Assembly: GCA_022840405.1 (NCBI GenBank)
Contig: JALHJR010000014.1
Span: 1-59,606 of the forward strand
Length of the DNA: 59,606 nt
Direction of reading: 5' to 3'
Source: Tepidanaerobacter acetatoxydans_A
GTDB taxonomy: Bacteria; Bacillota; Thermosediminibacteria; Thermosediminibacterales; Tepidanaerobacteraceae
Shown: one piece after another, positions 34,046 to 42,123 of the stretch
Numbering within the stretch: position 1 is the stretch's first letter
Layout of the letters: every line of letters begins with the position of its first letter
The notes under the pieces: model-generated
Told to the model about the DNA's origin: nothing
What the model saw: only the letters and a program-made list of their open reading frames with translations
The model's database searches: none
Translations under genes and position numbers: made by a program

Positions 34046-35548
34046 CTATACGACTTGCTTTATTCTCTCATAATATTTCACCGATTCTATATCGGCTAAT
34101 ACCTTTATCGACTTGGCGTCGGGGTCTTCCGTGCCCTGCAAATGGCAGCCTTCGGAATTCAATGCTTTAGCATATTCTATAACTTCCCTGGTTATGCGTT
34201 CACCGGGGCATAGGATTGGAATTCCGGGAGGATATGCCATAAGCATCTCGGTGCTAATTTCGCCTTCGGCTTCTTCTAAGGGAACGACTCGTTTTTCACT
34301 ATAGAAGGCAAACCGGGGAGAAACTACCATTTCCTGGTTTTCCGGAAGTTCGGCACTTATTTTTATGACATTTTTACGGCTGTATTTTAATGCGATATCC
34401 CTTATTGCTGCAATCAAAGCACTGATACTCTCTTCACTGTCGCCTATTGCTCCCACAGCCAGCACATTATACAAATCTGAAAGTTCCATTTGAATATGAT
34501 ATTTGTATTTTAACAACTTTTCGGTTTCAAAACCGGATAAGCCTAATTCTCTTAAGTTTATAGCAAGCTTTGTCGGGTCATATGCGAAACAACCTTCAGT
34601 GCCTTCTACATCATGTCCCATTACATAAATACCATTTATATCATTTAACAACCGTCTTGCCCTTTCACACCGCTCTATTGTCACATCAAGCATCTGTCTG
34701 CCGTTTATGGCCATTTGCCTGCGGGCAACATCAAGGGAAGCCATGAGTGGATACGATGGGCTTGTGGTTTGAGTCAAGTTCATGGCTGCTTTAACTCTTC
34801 TGTCATCGATCAAATCACTTTTTATCAATAAAATGGAGCTTTGAGTCATAGAACCTGCAAGCTTATGCATACTTGCAGCACTCATATCTGCTCCGGCTTG
34901 CATAGCCGACATAGGTAAATCGGGGTGAAATCCTAAATGAGCTCCATGTGCTTCGTCGACTATCACCGGCTTGCCATATGAATGAGCAATTTCTACAATT
35001 TTTTTAAGATCCGATGCCACACCATAGTATGTTGGATTTATCACAAAAACCGCCTTGGCATTTGGATGTTCCACCAGAGCACGTCTGACACTATCCGCAG
35101 TTATACCCATGGCTATTCCCATATAGTCATTGATAACGGGTTTTATATAAACCGGATGTACACCACTTAAGATTAAGCCTCCTACCACTGAACGATGGGC
35201 ATTTCTGGGAACAATTATTTCATCGCCGGGTCCGGCTACTGATAATATCATAGCCTGAATACCCGAAGTAGTACCATTTACAAGAAAATGAGCATGATCC
35301 GCACCAAAGGCACGAGCCGCTAAATCTTCTGCTTCATGGATAACTCCCAAGGGATTACATATAGTATCAAGATCTAAAATTCCGGAAGTAACATCGATTG
35401 ACATTATGTTTTCTCCCACAAAATCACAAAACTCAGGTATTCCTCTGCCGCCTCTGTGTCCGGGTACATGGAATGAAATGGTCTTGTCTTCCACATACTT
35501 CTTCAGGGCGGCAAAAAGCGGTGTTTTTTGCTGCTCGTTGAATTTCAT
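34046..35548 (-). CDS. Orn/Lys/Arg decarboxylase family PLP enzyme
   Basis: The protein is a 500-residue fold-type I PLP decarboxylase of the short Firmicute type, like Bacillus SpeA or YaaO. Visible motifs are FLVNGTTSGIQAMIL, VDEAHGAHLGFHP for the PLP Asp and stacking region, the Schiff-base Lys in SMHKLAGS, and PGIPILCPGE in the C-terminal domain. It lacks the N-terminal wing domain of enterobacterial inducible decarboxylases. The substrate (arginine, lysine or ornithine) cannot be settled from sequence; polyamine synthesis is likely. The start ATG follows GGGGAGTGA. Confidence 0.9.
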   Translation of the reverse strand: MKFNEQQKTPLFAALKKYVEDKTISFHVPGHRGGRGIPEFCDFVGENIMSIDVTSGILDLDTICNPLGVIHEAEDLAARAFGADHAHFLVNGTTSGIQAMILSVAGPGDEIIVPRNAHRSVVGGLILSGVHPVYIKPVINDYMGIAMGITADSVRRALVEHPNAKAVFVINPTYYGVASDLKKIVEIAHSYGKPVIVDEAHGAHLGFHPDLPMSAMQAGADMSAASMHKLAGSMTQSSILLIKSDLIDDRRVKAAMNLTQTTSPSYPLMASLDVARRQMAINGRQMLDVTIERCERARRLLNDINGIYVMGHDVEGTEGCFAYDPTKLAINLRELGLSGFETEKLLKYKYHIQMELSDLYNVLAVGAIGDSEESISALIAAIRDIALKYSRKNVIKISAELPENQEMVVSPRFAFYSEKRVVPLEEAEGEISTEMLMAYPPGIPILCPGERITREVIEYAKALNSEGCHLQGTEDPDAKSIKVLADIESVKYYERIKQVV

Positions 35549-35895
35549 TTAGAGTCACTCCCCTTTCAATTTCTATTAGAAGCCAAATGATATACATGCT
35601 AATTTGCCAAGGCTTCAATTTTAATATTCTTTTAAGCAAATACAATTAAAGCACAGTTTCTATCTAATTTCAATACTATATTAAAATTTTTTTTGTAAAA
35701 TATGTAGCAAGTAAGAGGAAACTGTATGAACCTCAGTGATTTGTTGAAATTATTATTGATAGAAATATATTGGAGTGTATAGCAAGGCATTGCGCAATAT
35801 TACGGGTTTTTTTAGCTGCAAATAGAAAGCTAATATATAAAGCCCAAGCTCGTGGTTATGCTTACCGAGCTTGGGCTTTATTATGGCAGGGATGT
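35549..35895. other. Gap between spoIIR and the decarboxylase gene
   Basis: The 347-base AT-rich gap holds the terminator at 35837-35881. No gene is visible, and I could not pick out a convincing promoter for the decarboxylase. Confidence 0.5.
35837..35881 (-). terminator. Terminator of spoIIR
   Basis: A perfect 16-base stem (ATAAAGCCCAAGCTCG with CGAGCTTGGGCTTTAT) around a 13-base loop lies 15 bases after the spoIIR stop. Confidence 0.85.
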
Positions 35896-36615
35896 TTATT
35901 TAAAAGCGAGCTTAATAGTTTTATTGATTTTTCCTTTGGTCTCTTTCCACCAGTCCAATACTTTGAAGCGAATCTCTATGGGAACGTCTTCGGGAGCTTT
36001 GGCTGTTTCTATTGCTGCCATTTCTTGCGGTGTCAGCACCTGGCTCATTCGCATTCTTGTTTCATCCGGGTCTTGTTTTTGGCTTATATCTACAAAGCAT
36101 AGAGGAGGGAATAGTATGCACCACCAATTGGCTCCACTGCCGTTCCCTATAATTACTCGCAGTGCTTCATATTCTCCGGCCGGAAGAGTGATATATCCAT
36201 AGTTTTTGACCGGAAATAAAAATTTACCAAACATAGCAGTCACACTGTAGTTTTTGCCGCTTTTTTTGATTTCTTCGCTTGCTATTTCTTCAATGTATTT
36301 CAAGTTATTCTTTATAAATTCCCGAGATACGTTGATATCATCAATGCCTTCAAATTTTTTGTCAAAGGTTTCTACTATCGCATCTCTTACCCGGAGTTTT
36401 AAGTCTTGGTCCTCGGGAGAGTCGCTGTTGGCGATGACGTGAAGTCTAATAAGCTTTGATGAAAGCTGCTGTGCCGTAACATCACAGGTATTACTTTCTG
36501 CACCTATGCCGCCGGCCATGCCGCTTGTACCTGCTAACGCCGCAAGCAATGACATTAAAAGTATACAAATAGTGACTGTTGCAGTTTTCTTAAACAACTT
36601 TGATTTGCATTGCAT
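35896..36615 (-). CDS. spoIIR: Stage II sporulation protein R
   Basis: SpoIIR is the secreted forespore signal that triggers SpoIIGA to process pro-sigma-E in the mother cell. The 239-residue protein has an N-terminal signal or anchor segment (about 10-30) and the family core: LIRLHVIANSDSPEDQDLKLRVRDA, YGYITLPAGEYEALRVIIGNG, GANWWCILFPPLCFVD. The start is ATG 36615, with GAGAGG upstream; an earlier in-frame start would add 21 non-conserved residues. It ends in a charged tail (EIRFKVLDWW, then basic). Confidence 0.93.
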   Translation of the reverse strand: MQCKSKLFKKTATVTICILLMSLLAALAGTSGMAGGIGAESNTCDVTAQQLSSKLIRLHVIANSDSPEDQDLKLRVRDAIVETFDKKFEGIDDINVSREFIKNNLKYIEEIASEEIKKSGKNYSVTAMFGKFLFPVKNYGYITLPAGEYEALRVIIGNGSGANWWCILFPPLCFVDISQKQDPDETRMRMSQVLTPQEMAAIETAKAPEDVPIEIRFKVLDWWKETKGKINKTIKLAFK

Positions 36616-36945
36616 GTAACCTCTCCCCTGTCTTAAGGCTTTGTTATTATTGTTCCCAAAACTGCTTTTTATAATCACGAATTTATATTTTTTTATCGTA
36701 AACTATAATATTTTAACCATTGTATGCATCATTATATGAATTTTTACATCAGAAAATATATCTTCCCAGTTCCTTTCATATCTTCTCCATAATCTTGCTG
36801 CCATAATTATGTAAATAACTGCCAATCATCATGATAATAGTGTAAATTTAATTCCTGAGCAAAAACCTTCTTTCGCTGGATTTATGGTCAAACGCAATAT
36901 AACTTACTATAATAAAAAGAAAATAAAATTTTATCAGTAATCTAT

Positions 36946-36974
36946 TTGACAAAAATCACCACTAATACTATAAT
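36946..36974 (+). promoter_or_regulatory. Promoter of the radical SAM/arsR operon
   Basis: Perfect TTGACA (36946-36951) and perfect TATAAT (36969-36974) are 17 bases apart. This is among the strongest promoters in the window. Confidence 0.85.
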
Positions 36975-36983
36975 AAAATATGA

Positions 36984-37015
36984 ACATATCGTTATATAAT
37001 TATATGTAGTTATGT
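36984..37015 (+). promoter_or_regulatory. Candidate ArsR operator
   Basis: A 32-base dyad has ACATA and TATGT outer arms and a central perfect palindrome ATATAATTATAT. It covers the start region just downstream of the -10 box. ArsR repressors bind AT-rich dyads of this kind, and an ArsR gene is the second gene of the operon. Autoregulation is inferred. Confidence 0.5.
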
Positions 37016-37042
37016 AACGAAATTGATAAGGAGGTAGTTTCT

Positions 37043-38398
37043 ATGGATCTAGCCCGCACATATCTTGGTGAAAAGGTTGTAAGTCAAGGTGTTAAGTATT
37101 TGTTGTCACGGGATATGGATGATATCGGAAAGTTGATAAGCTGGGCGGAAAAATTACCCATGCCGGCACATCAACGCGAAGATCTTAAGGCTGTTAGTAA
37201 GTTTTTAGAAGACAAAAACTCTAACTGGTACAAACTTGGGCAAAGAATTCTTGCAGAAACAGATCCTAAAGTAAAAGAAAAACTGGGTGTAAACTTCTTT
37301 GTAAATGCTAATTTTTTAGGAGTTCCAAAACAGCAGAAAATGGCAAAAGAGTTGGGCTATTCGGTGCCTTGGGCTATTTTAATCGACCCTACTGAAAGGT
37401 GCAATTTAAATTGCATAGGCTGCTGGGCGGGAGATTATTCACGGCATGAAGAACTGGATTTTGATACTTTAGACAGGGTCTTCACCGAATGCGAAGAACT
37501 TGGCATATACTTTATAATTATGTCCGGTGGAGAACCCACCATGCGGAAAAAGGATATTATAAAATTAGCTGAAAAGCATCCTTCACAAGCATTCCTGCTG
37601 TTTACCAACGGCACTTTGGTTGATGATGAGTTCGTCGCCGAAATGAAGCGTGTGGGAAATATAACATTGGCCTTTAGTATTGAAGGTTTTGAAGAAACAA
37701 CCGATGCCCGCCGAGGTAAAGGCACATTTAAGAAAGTAATGGAAGCCATGGACCGTATGCGTAAGGCAGGCCTTATTTACGGTGTGTCGGTAACATACAA
37801 TAGAAACAATACAGAAGAGCTGGCAAGCGAAGAATTTGTAGATATGCTGGTGGATAAAGGTGTGGTTTATGCCTGGTATTTCACCTACATACCTGTAGGA
37901 AAAGACGTAGATGTTGACTTAATGGCAACTCCCGAACAAAGAGCATATATGTATGAAAAAGTGCTTGAATACAGACGTACAAAGCCGATTTTTATCATGG
38001 ACTTTTGGAATGACGGCGAGGCTTCCAATGGTTGCATAGCCGGCGGCAAGCGTTATCTGCACATTAATGCCCGCGGCGATGTTGAACCCTGCGCATTTGT
38101 GCATTATGCAAGCTGCAATATAAAAGATGTATCATTAAAAGAGGCCTTAGGTTCGCCGCTTATGAGAGCATATCAGAAACGGCAGCCATTTAATATGAAT
38201 CACCACAGGCCTTGCCCTCTTATCGACAATCCGGAAATGATGGTAGAAATTGTGAAGGAAAGTGGTGCATATCCGACTCAGCTCAATCCTGACGAAACAC
38301 CTGAGGAGTTTGCTGAAAAGCTTACCCCTTATGCACAGAAATGGGGTCAAATAGCTGATGAAAAATGGAGTAAGAGTTCAGTTGCTAATGTTAAATAA
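37043..38398 (+). CDS. Radical SAM/SPASM-like protein
   Basis: This 451-residue iron-sulphur enzyme cleaves S-adenosylmethionine to a radical. An N-terminal helical part of about 120 residues precedes the CxxxCxxC cluster motif (ERCNLNCIGC), the GGEPT motif and a partial TIM barrel. A cysteine-rich C-terminal part follows (NGCIAGG, VEPCAFVHYASC, HHRPCPL), suggesting a SPASM-like auxiliary cluster. The substrate is unknown. There is no peptide precursor or maturase partner nearby, so RiPP maturation is not indicated; lipid or cofactor modification is possible but speculative. The RBS AAGGAGG is ideal. It shares an operon with the following ArsR regulator. Confidence 0.85.
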   Translation: MDLARTYLGEKVVSQGVKYLLSRDMDDIGKLISWAEKLPMPAHQREDLKAVSKFLEDKNSNWYKLGQRILAETDPKVKEKLGVNFFVNANFLGVPKQQKMAKELGYSVPWAILIDPTERCNLNCIGCWAGDYSRHEELDFDTLDRVFTECEELGIYFIIMSGGEPTMRKKDIIKLAEKHPSQAFLLFTNGTLVDDEFVAEMKRVGNITLAFSIEGFEETTDARRGKGTFKKVMEAMDRMRKAGLIYGVSVTYNRNNTEELASEEFVDMLVDKGVVYAWYFTYIPVGKDVDVDLMATPEQRAYMYEKVLEYRRTKPIFIMDFWNDGEASNGCIAGGKRYLHINARGDVEPCAFVHYASCNIKDVSLKEALGSPLMRAYQKRQPFNMNHHRPCPLIDNPEMMVEIVKESGAYPTQLNPDETPEEFAEKLTPYAQKWGQIADEKWSKSSVANVK

Positions 38399-38433
38399 TA
38401 TTTAAATAAGTTGCTGAAAAGGAGGTCCTTTGG

Positions 38434-38742
38434 TTGGTATTAAGCCTTTCTGAGTATAAAGTTGAGTTTCTGCGAGGGCTAGCAGATAATACACGATTAA
38501 AAATCGTTGAGGCCTTAAAAAAACAGGAAAAAACCGTATCCGAATTAGTTGAAGCTGTTGGAAGTTCGCAGGCTAATATATCAACACATCTAAAACTACT
38601 TAAAACAACCGGCATAGTTAAAAGCCGCAGCAAGGGTAAGTATATGTATTATAGTTTAAGGGACGAAGCAATTTGTGAGTTTTTAAATTCTCTTGAAGAA
38701 ATGCTTATTCTAATGAGAAAAAAGGCCTTTGAAGGTGCTTAA
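38434..38742 (+). CDS. ArsR/SmtB-family transcriptional regulator
   Basis: This 102-residue winged-helix repressor has the segment LADNTRLKIVEALKKQEKTV and the recognition helix SSQANISTHLKLLKTTG. The only cysteine is late in the protein, and the metal-sensing ELCVCDL-type site is missing, so it probably does not sense arsenic or zinc by the usual alpha-3 or alpha-5 sites. The start is TTG at 38434, with AAGGAGGT upstream. It follows the radical SAM gene by 35 bases and probably controls it. Confidence 0.9.
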   Translation: MVLSLSEYKVEFLRGLADNTRLKIVEALKKQEKTVSELVEAVGSSQANISTHLKLLKTTGIVKSRSKGKYMYYSLRDEAICEFLNSLEEMLILMRKKAFEGA

Positions 38743-38772
38743 AACGTGGTTATCTCTGAAAGAAAGATGAAT

Positions 38773-38804
38773 AAGGGGCTGTTTGCAGCAGCCCCTTATT
38801 TTTT
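38773..38804 (+). terminator. Terminator of the radical SAM/arsR operon
   Basis: AAGGGGCTG and CAGCCCCTT form a 9-base stem with a 7-base loop, followed by ATTTTTTT. It lies about 30 bases after arsR. Confidence 0.9.
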
Positions 38805-38923
38805 TATAAATGCTCCCTCAGCACATATCTATTTTAACAGTTTTTAATTATTATTGCTTTTGTATACGAAATTACTCGGGTTTTTGCAGTTTAATCTTTA
38901 TTTAATTAATCTTTATTTAATTG

Positions 38924-38952
38924 TTGATACCTCTCTGTTTTTGCTTTATACT
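38924..38952 (+). promoter_or_regulatory. Promoter of the UPF0237-UPF0210 operon
   Basis: TTGATA (38924-38929) and TATACT (38947-38952) are 17 bases apart. The open frame running through this site from further upstream is therefore not taken as coding. Confidence 0.65.
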
Positions 38953-39018
38953 TGTTACATAATAACATTAACTGGAGGTGCTTCTAGCCGGTTATATTCA
39001 TTAATCGGTTACATTTTT

Positions 39019-39468
39019 ATGGAAATATTAGTTACTCTTGATGTATTAAAACAACATAAAGGTGAGGAAATCATTGAATTCCCGCCCAGAACACTCATAA
39101 CCAAGGAAGCTCGGATATATGCTGCAAAGCAGGGAATGAAATTGTATGTAGGCAAACAGCAGGTGCCTGAACCCGGTTATTCAAACGGCATCTCAAGTGT
39201 TCGCGCCGTTATATCTGTTATAGGGGAAGACCGAGTTGGGATTATCGCTGGCATATCAGATGTGCTTGCAAAATCCAATGTCAACATTCTTGATATTACT
39301 CAAACCGCAATCGAAGGGCTTTTTACCATGATTATGGTTGTAGATATCAGCAAGTCGAATATAGATTTTGATGCATTAAAATCTAGGCTCTCTCAAAAGG
39401 GACAGGAGCTGGCAGTTCGTGTTGATGCTCAGCGGGAAGAAGTATTTCATTTTATGCACAGAATATAA
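39019..39468 (+). CDS. ACT-domain protein (UPF0237) with N-terminal extension
   Basis: The 149-residue protein ends in an ACT domain of the UPF0237 type (about 60-149: VISVIGEDRVGIIAGISDVLA, VNILDITQT). That family is almost always paired with UPF0210, as here. The first 50 residues are an extra module (IEFPPRTLITKEARIYAAKQG) that recalls the ITPAAR-type N-terminal motif of EutQ-like proteins. Usual UPF0237 proteins are about 90 residues, so this is a fusion. ATG 39019 has no good RBS; a GGAGGTG lies 38 bases upstream. It probably binds a small ligand and regulates its partner. Confidence 0.8.
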   Translation: MEILVTLDVLKQHKGEEIIEFPPRTLITKEARIYAAKQGMKLYVGKQQVPEPGYSNGISSVRAVISVIGEDRVGIIAGISDVLAKSNVNILDITQTAIEGLFTMIMVVDISKSNIDFDALKSRLSQKGQELAVRVDAQREEVFHFMHRI

Positions 39469-39480
39469 GGAGTGACAGTA

Positions 39481-40845
39481 ATGAACTTTACCCGAGATGA
39501 AATCATTGAAACAATACGCATGGTGCAAGCAGAGCAATTGGACATTAGAACTGTTACACTAGGAATAAGCTTTAGGGATTGTGCAGGTCCTTCGATTTCT
39601 TGTGTAGCCGATAAGATTTATGATAAGTTGATGGAAAAAGGCAGCGAATTGGTGCCTGTAGCCCTTGAACTTGAAAAGGAATTCGGCATACCCATAGTGA
39701 ATAAGCGAATTTCTGTAACTCCGATTGCTCTGGTAGCTGAAAGCTGTAAGGAAAGCGATTATACTCCAATAGCCTTTGCCATGGATAGAGCTGCAAAAGA
39801 ACTGGGTATTGATTTTATAGGCGGGTTTTCTGCACTGGTGCAAAAGGGTTTTACCCGGGGAGATATGAACCTGCTAAATTGTATTCCCGAAGCCCTTTCA
39901 GGCACGGAGCGCGTTTGTTCTTCCGTCAATGTTGCTACCAGCAAAGCGGGAATAAATATGGATGCGGTCCGGGCTATGGGCAGTATAATCAAAGAAGTGG
40001 CGCAATTAACCGAAAAACAAGACGGAATCGGTGCCGCTAAACTGGTGGTATTTGCCAATGCTCCTGATGATAATCCTTTTATGGCAGGGGCCTTTCATGG
40101 GCCTGGCGAACCGGAAACCGCAATAAATGTGGGTATAAGCGGACCCGGAGTGGTGAATACGGTTGTGTCTAATCTTTCTAAAGAAGCTGATTTAGGCGAG
40201 GTGTCAGAGGTTATTAAACGAATGGCTTTTAAGATTACCCGTGTAGGAGAGCTTATTGGTCGTGAGGCATCCCGAAGATTGGGAGTGCCCTTCGGCATCA
40301 TAGACCTGTCCCTTGCTCCGACTCCTGCAGTAGGCGACAGCATCGCAAATATTTTAGAAGCAATCGGCCTTGAGCGCTGTGGTGCCCCGGGAACAACTGC
40401 AGCTTTAGCGCTTCTAAATGATGCGGTTAAAAAAGGTGGTGCCATGGCTACTTCTTATGTGGGAGGCCTTTCCGGCGCATTTATCCCCGTCAGTGAAGAT
40501 GCAGGCATGATACGCGCTGCAGCCGATGGCGCACTTACCATAGAAAAACTTGAGGCAATGACCTGTGTGTGTTCAGTAGGCCTTGACATGATAGCCATTC
40601 CCGGTGACACATCTGCCGAAACCATCACTGCTATCATTGCCGATGAAATGGCCATAGGAGTTATGAATAAAAAGACAACTGCCGTGAGAATAATACCAGC
40701 TCCCGGCAAAAAGGCCGGGGATTTTGTAGAGTTTGGCGGCCTTTTAGGGCGAGCACCGGTAATGCCGGTTAGTTCCTTTGACTCATCGATTTTTGCTCAA
40801 AGAGGCGGTCAAATTCCTCCACCTATACAGAGTTTGACAAATTAA
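39481..40845 (+). CDS. UPF0210 (DUF711) family protein
   Basis: This is a 454-residue cytoplasmic protein of the PFL-related UPF0210 family. Typical segments are VTLGISFRDCAGPS, GGFSALVQKGFTRGD, GPGEPETAINVGISGPGVV and PFGIIDLSLAPTPAVGDS. The fold relates to pyruvate formate-lyase-like barrels, but no glycyl-radical site is apparent and the reaction is unknown. The start is ATG 39481 after AAGGAGTG. It lies 12 bases after the ACT protein; the pair is conserved in many anaerobes, which implies a joint role. Confidence 0.9.
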   Translation: MNFTRDEIIETIRMVQAEQLDIRTVTLGISFRDCAGPSISCVADKIYDKLMEKGSELVPVALELEKEFGIPIVNKRISVTPIALVAESCKESDYTPIAFAMDRAAKELGIDFIGGFSALVQKGFTRGDMNLLNCIPEALSGTERVCSSVNVATSKAGINMDAVRAMGSIIKEVAQLTEKQDGIGAAKLVVFANAPDDNPFMAGAFHGPGEPETAINVGISGPGVVNTVVSNLSKEADLGEVSEVIKRMAFKITRVGELIGREASRRLGVPFGIIDLSLAPTPAVGDSIANILEAIGLERCGAPGTTAALALLNDAVKKGGAMATSYVGGLSGAFIPVSEDAGMIRAAADGALTIEKLEAMTCVCSVGLDMIAIPGDTSAETITAIIADEMAIGVMNKKTTAVRIIPAPGKKAGDFVEFGGLLGRAPVMPVSSFDSSIFAQRGGQIPPPIQSLTN

Positions 40846-40887
40846 TAAATCAACAGCCAGAAATCAGGCTGTAAGATATTAACGTTA

Positions 40888-40912
40888 GCGGGCGACCAAT
40901 GGTCGCCCCTAC
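40888..40912. repeat. Palindromic GGGCGACCAATGGTCGCCC element
   Basis: GGGCGACCA and TGGTCGCCC form a perfect palindrome followed by CCTAC. A diverged copy in the opposite orientation (TAGGGGTGACCAATGG) is at 41218-41242. Similar dispersed elements are frequent in Clostridia. Confidence 0.65.
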
Positions 40913-40922
40913 AATTATATAT

Positions 40923-41034
40923 GAAATTGACTCATGTAATCATATCCCATCCTAAATTGACCTATGTAATTATATCCTAAAACCTATGTAATCATATCCT
41001 ATCCTAAATTGACTTATGTAATCATATCATTTTG
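40923..41034. repeat. Degenerate 26-30 base tandem repeats
   Basis: Four units share the core ATGTAATCATATCC with AAATTGAC before it. Lengths vary from about 26 to 30 bases. Two further diverged fragments lie at about 41131-41200. Confidence 0.7.
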
Positions 41035-41510
41035 AGTTTCCGCAAAAAATAAAACGCATTTATGCGAGCCTATAAATTACATTGACTTGTAGTATTTTCT
41101 TTGCTGTTTACATATTAAACGTTAAAGGAATCATATCCGAAATTGACCTCTTTAATCATATATGAAACTAAACACGGTAATCCATATATAAAACCAACCC
41201 CTGCAAAAACTAAACAGTAGGGGTGACCAATGGCTGTCCGCTATTAGCATAGCAGTCTTACTTAAAAAGAAACGCTCTCTCTATCATCTTAATCATTATT
41301 ATTTTAATTCATCTTAATTATTGTTGATTCCAGTGCAGAAACCTTAATTTTTTTAATTTAATTATCAAAATATAGTGTCTTTTTTATAGTAAAAACAATA
41401 TATAGATGTCTTTACGGAAAAACTGACTTTTTACAGTGGAATCATTGTGATTTTAATTATTATTGCAATAAATCAATTTTTAACCTATAAAATAGGCCTA
41501 AATGATTAAG

Positions 41511-41613
41511 TTATCCACAGAGTTATGCACAGGTGTTAATAACTTCAAGTCTTGTCCCTTTGATCTCTTCTGGTGAAAAGCTACTTTTCCCCAATGGGGA
41601 TAACTTATCCACA
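41511..41613 (+). other. Cluster of DnaA-box-like sites
   Basis: Two perfect DnaA boxes TTATCCACA (41511-41519 and 41605-41613) and a near-box TTATGCACA (41523-41531) lie on the plus strand. TTATCCCCA is on the minus strand at 41595-41603. An AT-rich stretch precedes them. There is no dnaA, dnaN, recF or rpmH nearby, and the flanking genes converge. A DnaA-titrating or regulatory cluster is likelier than the chromosomal origin. Confidence 0.6.
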
Positions 41614-41701
41614 TGAATGTTAATAAGAAAATGCAATAGGAAAATGGTCTTAAAACTGTTGTTCATAAAGAGAAGATCCTTCGCTGCCGCTCAGGATGAC
41701 A

Positions 41702-41843
41702 TGTTTGTATGCTTGGAATTGGCTTTGTTTGTATGCTTGGAATTTAGCGTGTTTGTATGCTTAGAATTGGCTTTGTTTGTATGCTTGGAATTAATATGTT
41801 TGTATGCTTAGAATTGGCTTTGTTTGTATGCTTGGAATTAATA
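41702..41843. repeat. Six 23-24 base tandem repeats
   Basis: Six units begin TGTTTGTATGCTTGGAATT (or TTAGAATT) and alternate in their last five bases (GGCTT, TAGCG or AATA). They are contiguous, without spacers, and end directly at a GAACCGTCCCC repeat (41845-41866). A common Clostridia element, GATCCTTCGCTGCCGCTCAG, immediately precedes them. Confidence 0.85.
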
Positions 41844-42000
41844 ACACAAAAGAACCGTCCCCTTGTGCTGTTTGACAATGACACTCGAACTCATGCCATA
41901 ACTAGAGTATACCAAGGAATAGCAATTAATATTCGTTTATTGTGGCGTGGAAACACGTGGGAATTCTGAGTAAGAATCTTAAAGACATGTCTAAAAGATT

Positions 42001-42043
42001 AGAAGTGCAGCAGATAGAAAATTTTACTGTCTGCAGCACTTCT
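42001..42043 (-). terminator. Terminator-like hairpin after the surface operon
   Basis: A long stem (AGAAGTGC, GCAGA and their complements, with one bulge or mismatch) lies 80 bases after the last stop of the minus-strand surface operon. The T tract is weak (AATCTTTTAG). Confidence 0.6.
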
Positions 42044-42123
42044 CTTGCTACTTATTTTTATATTTATTTTTGGTAGATGGTTTTGTTAAATTGTTTTCTG
42101 GCAGTTTTCTATTTAGTTGTTTT

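Larger units (their letters stand above)
40846..42123. other. Gene-free repeat island between converging operons
   Basis: About 1.3 kb without a credible gene separates the plus-strand UPF0210 unit from the minus-strand surface operon. It holds a GACCAATGGTC inverted repeat, degenerate 30-base repeats, an AT-rich stretch, four DnaA-box-like sites, six 24-base tandem repeats, one GAACCGTCCCC unit and a terminator. The open frames over the tandem repeats translate into repeating VCLELALF and are not genes. Confidence 0.75.

Noticed and set aside
38854..39018. N-terminal 55-residue extension of the UPF0237 frame
   Set aside because: It runs through a good promoter (38924-38952) and has low-complexity composition; the protein starts at 39019.
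41480..41640. Chromosomal origin oriC
   Set aside because: DnaA boxes are present, but flanking genes converge and no dnaA, dnaN, recF or rpmH is in the window.
41702..41843. CRISPR array
   Set aside because: The repeats are contiguous, with no unique spacers and no cas genes.
41617..41969. Two short open frames over the tandem repeats
   Set aside because: They only translate the 24-base repeat and the GAACCGTCCCC element and have no RBS.
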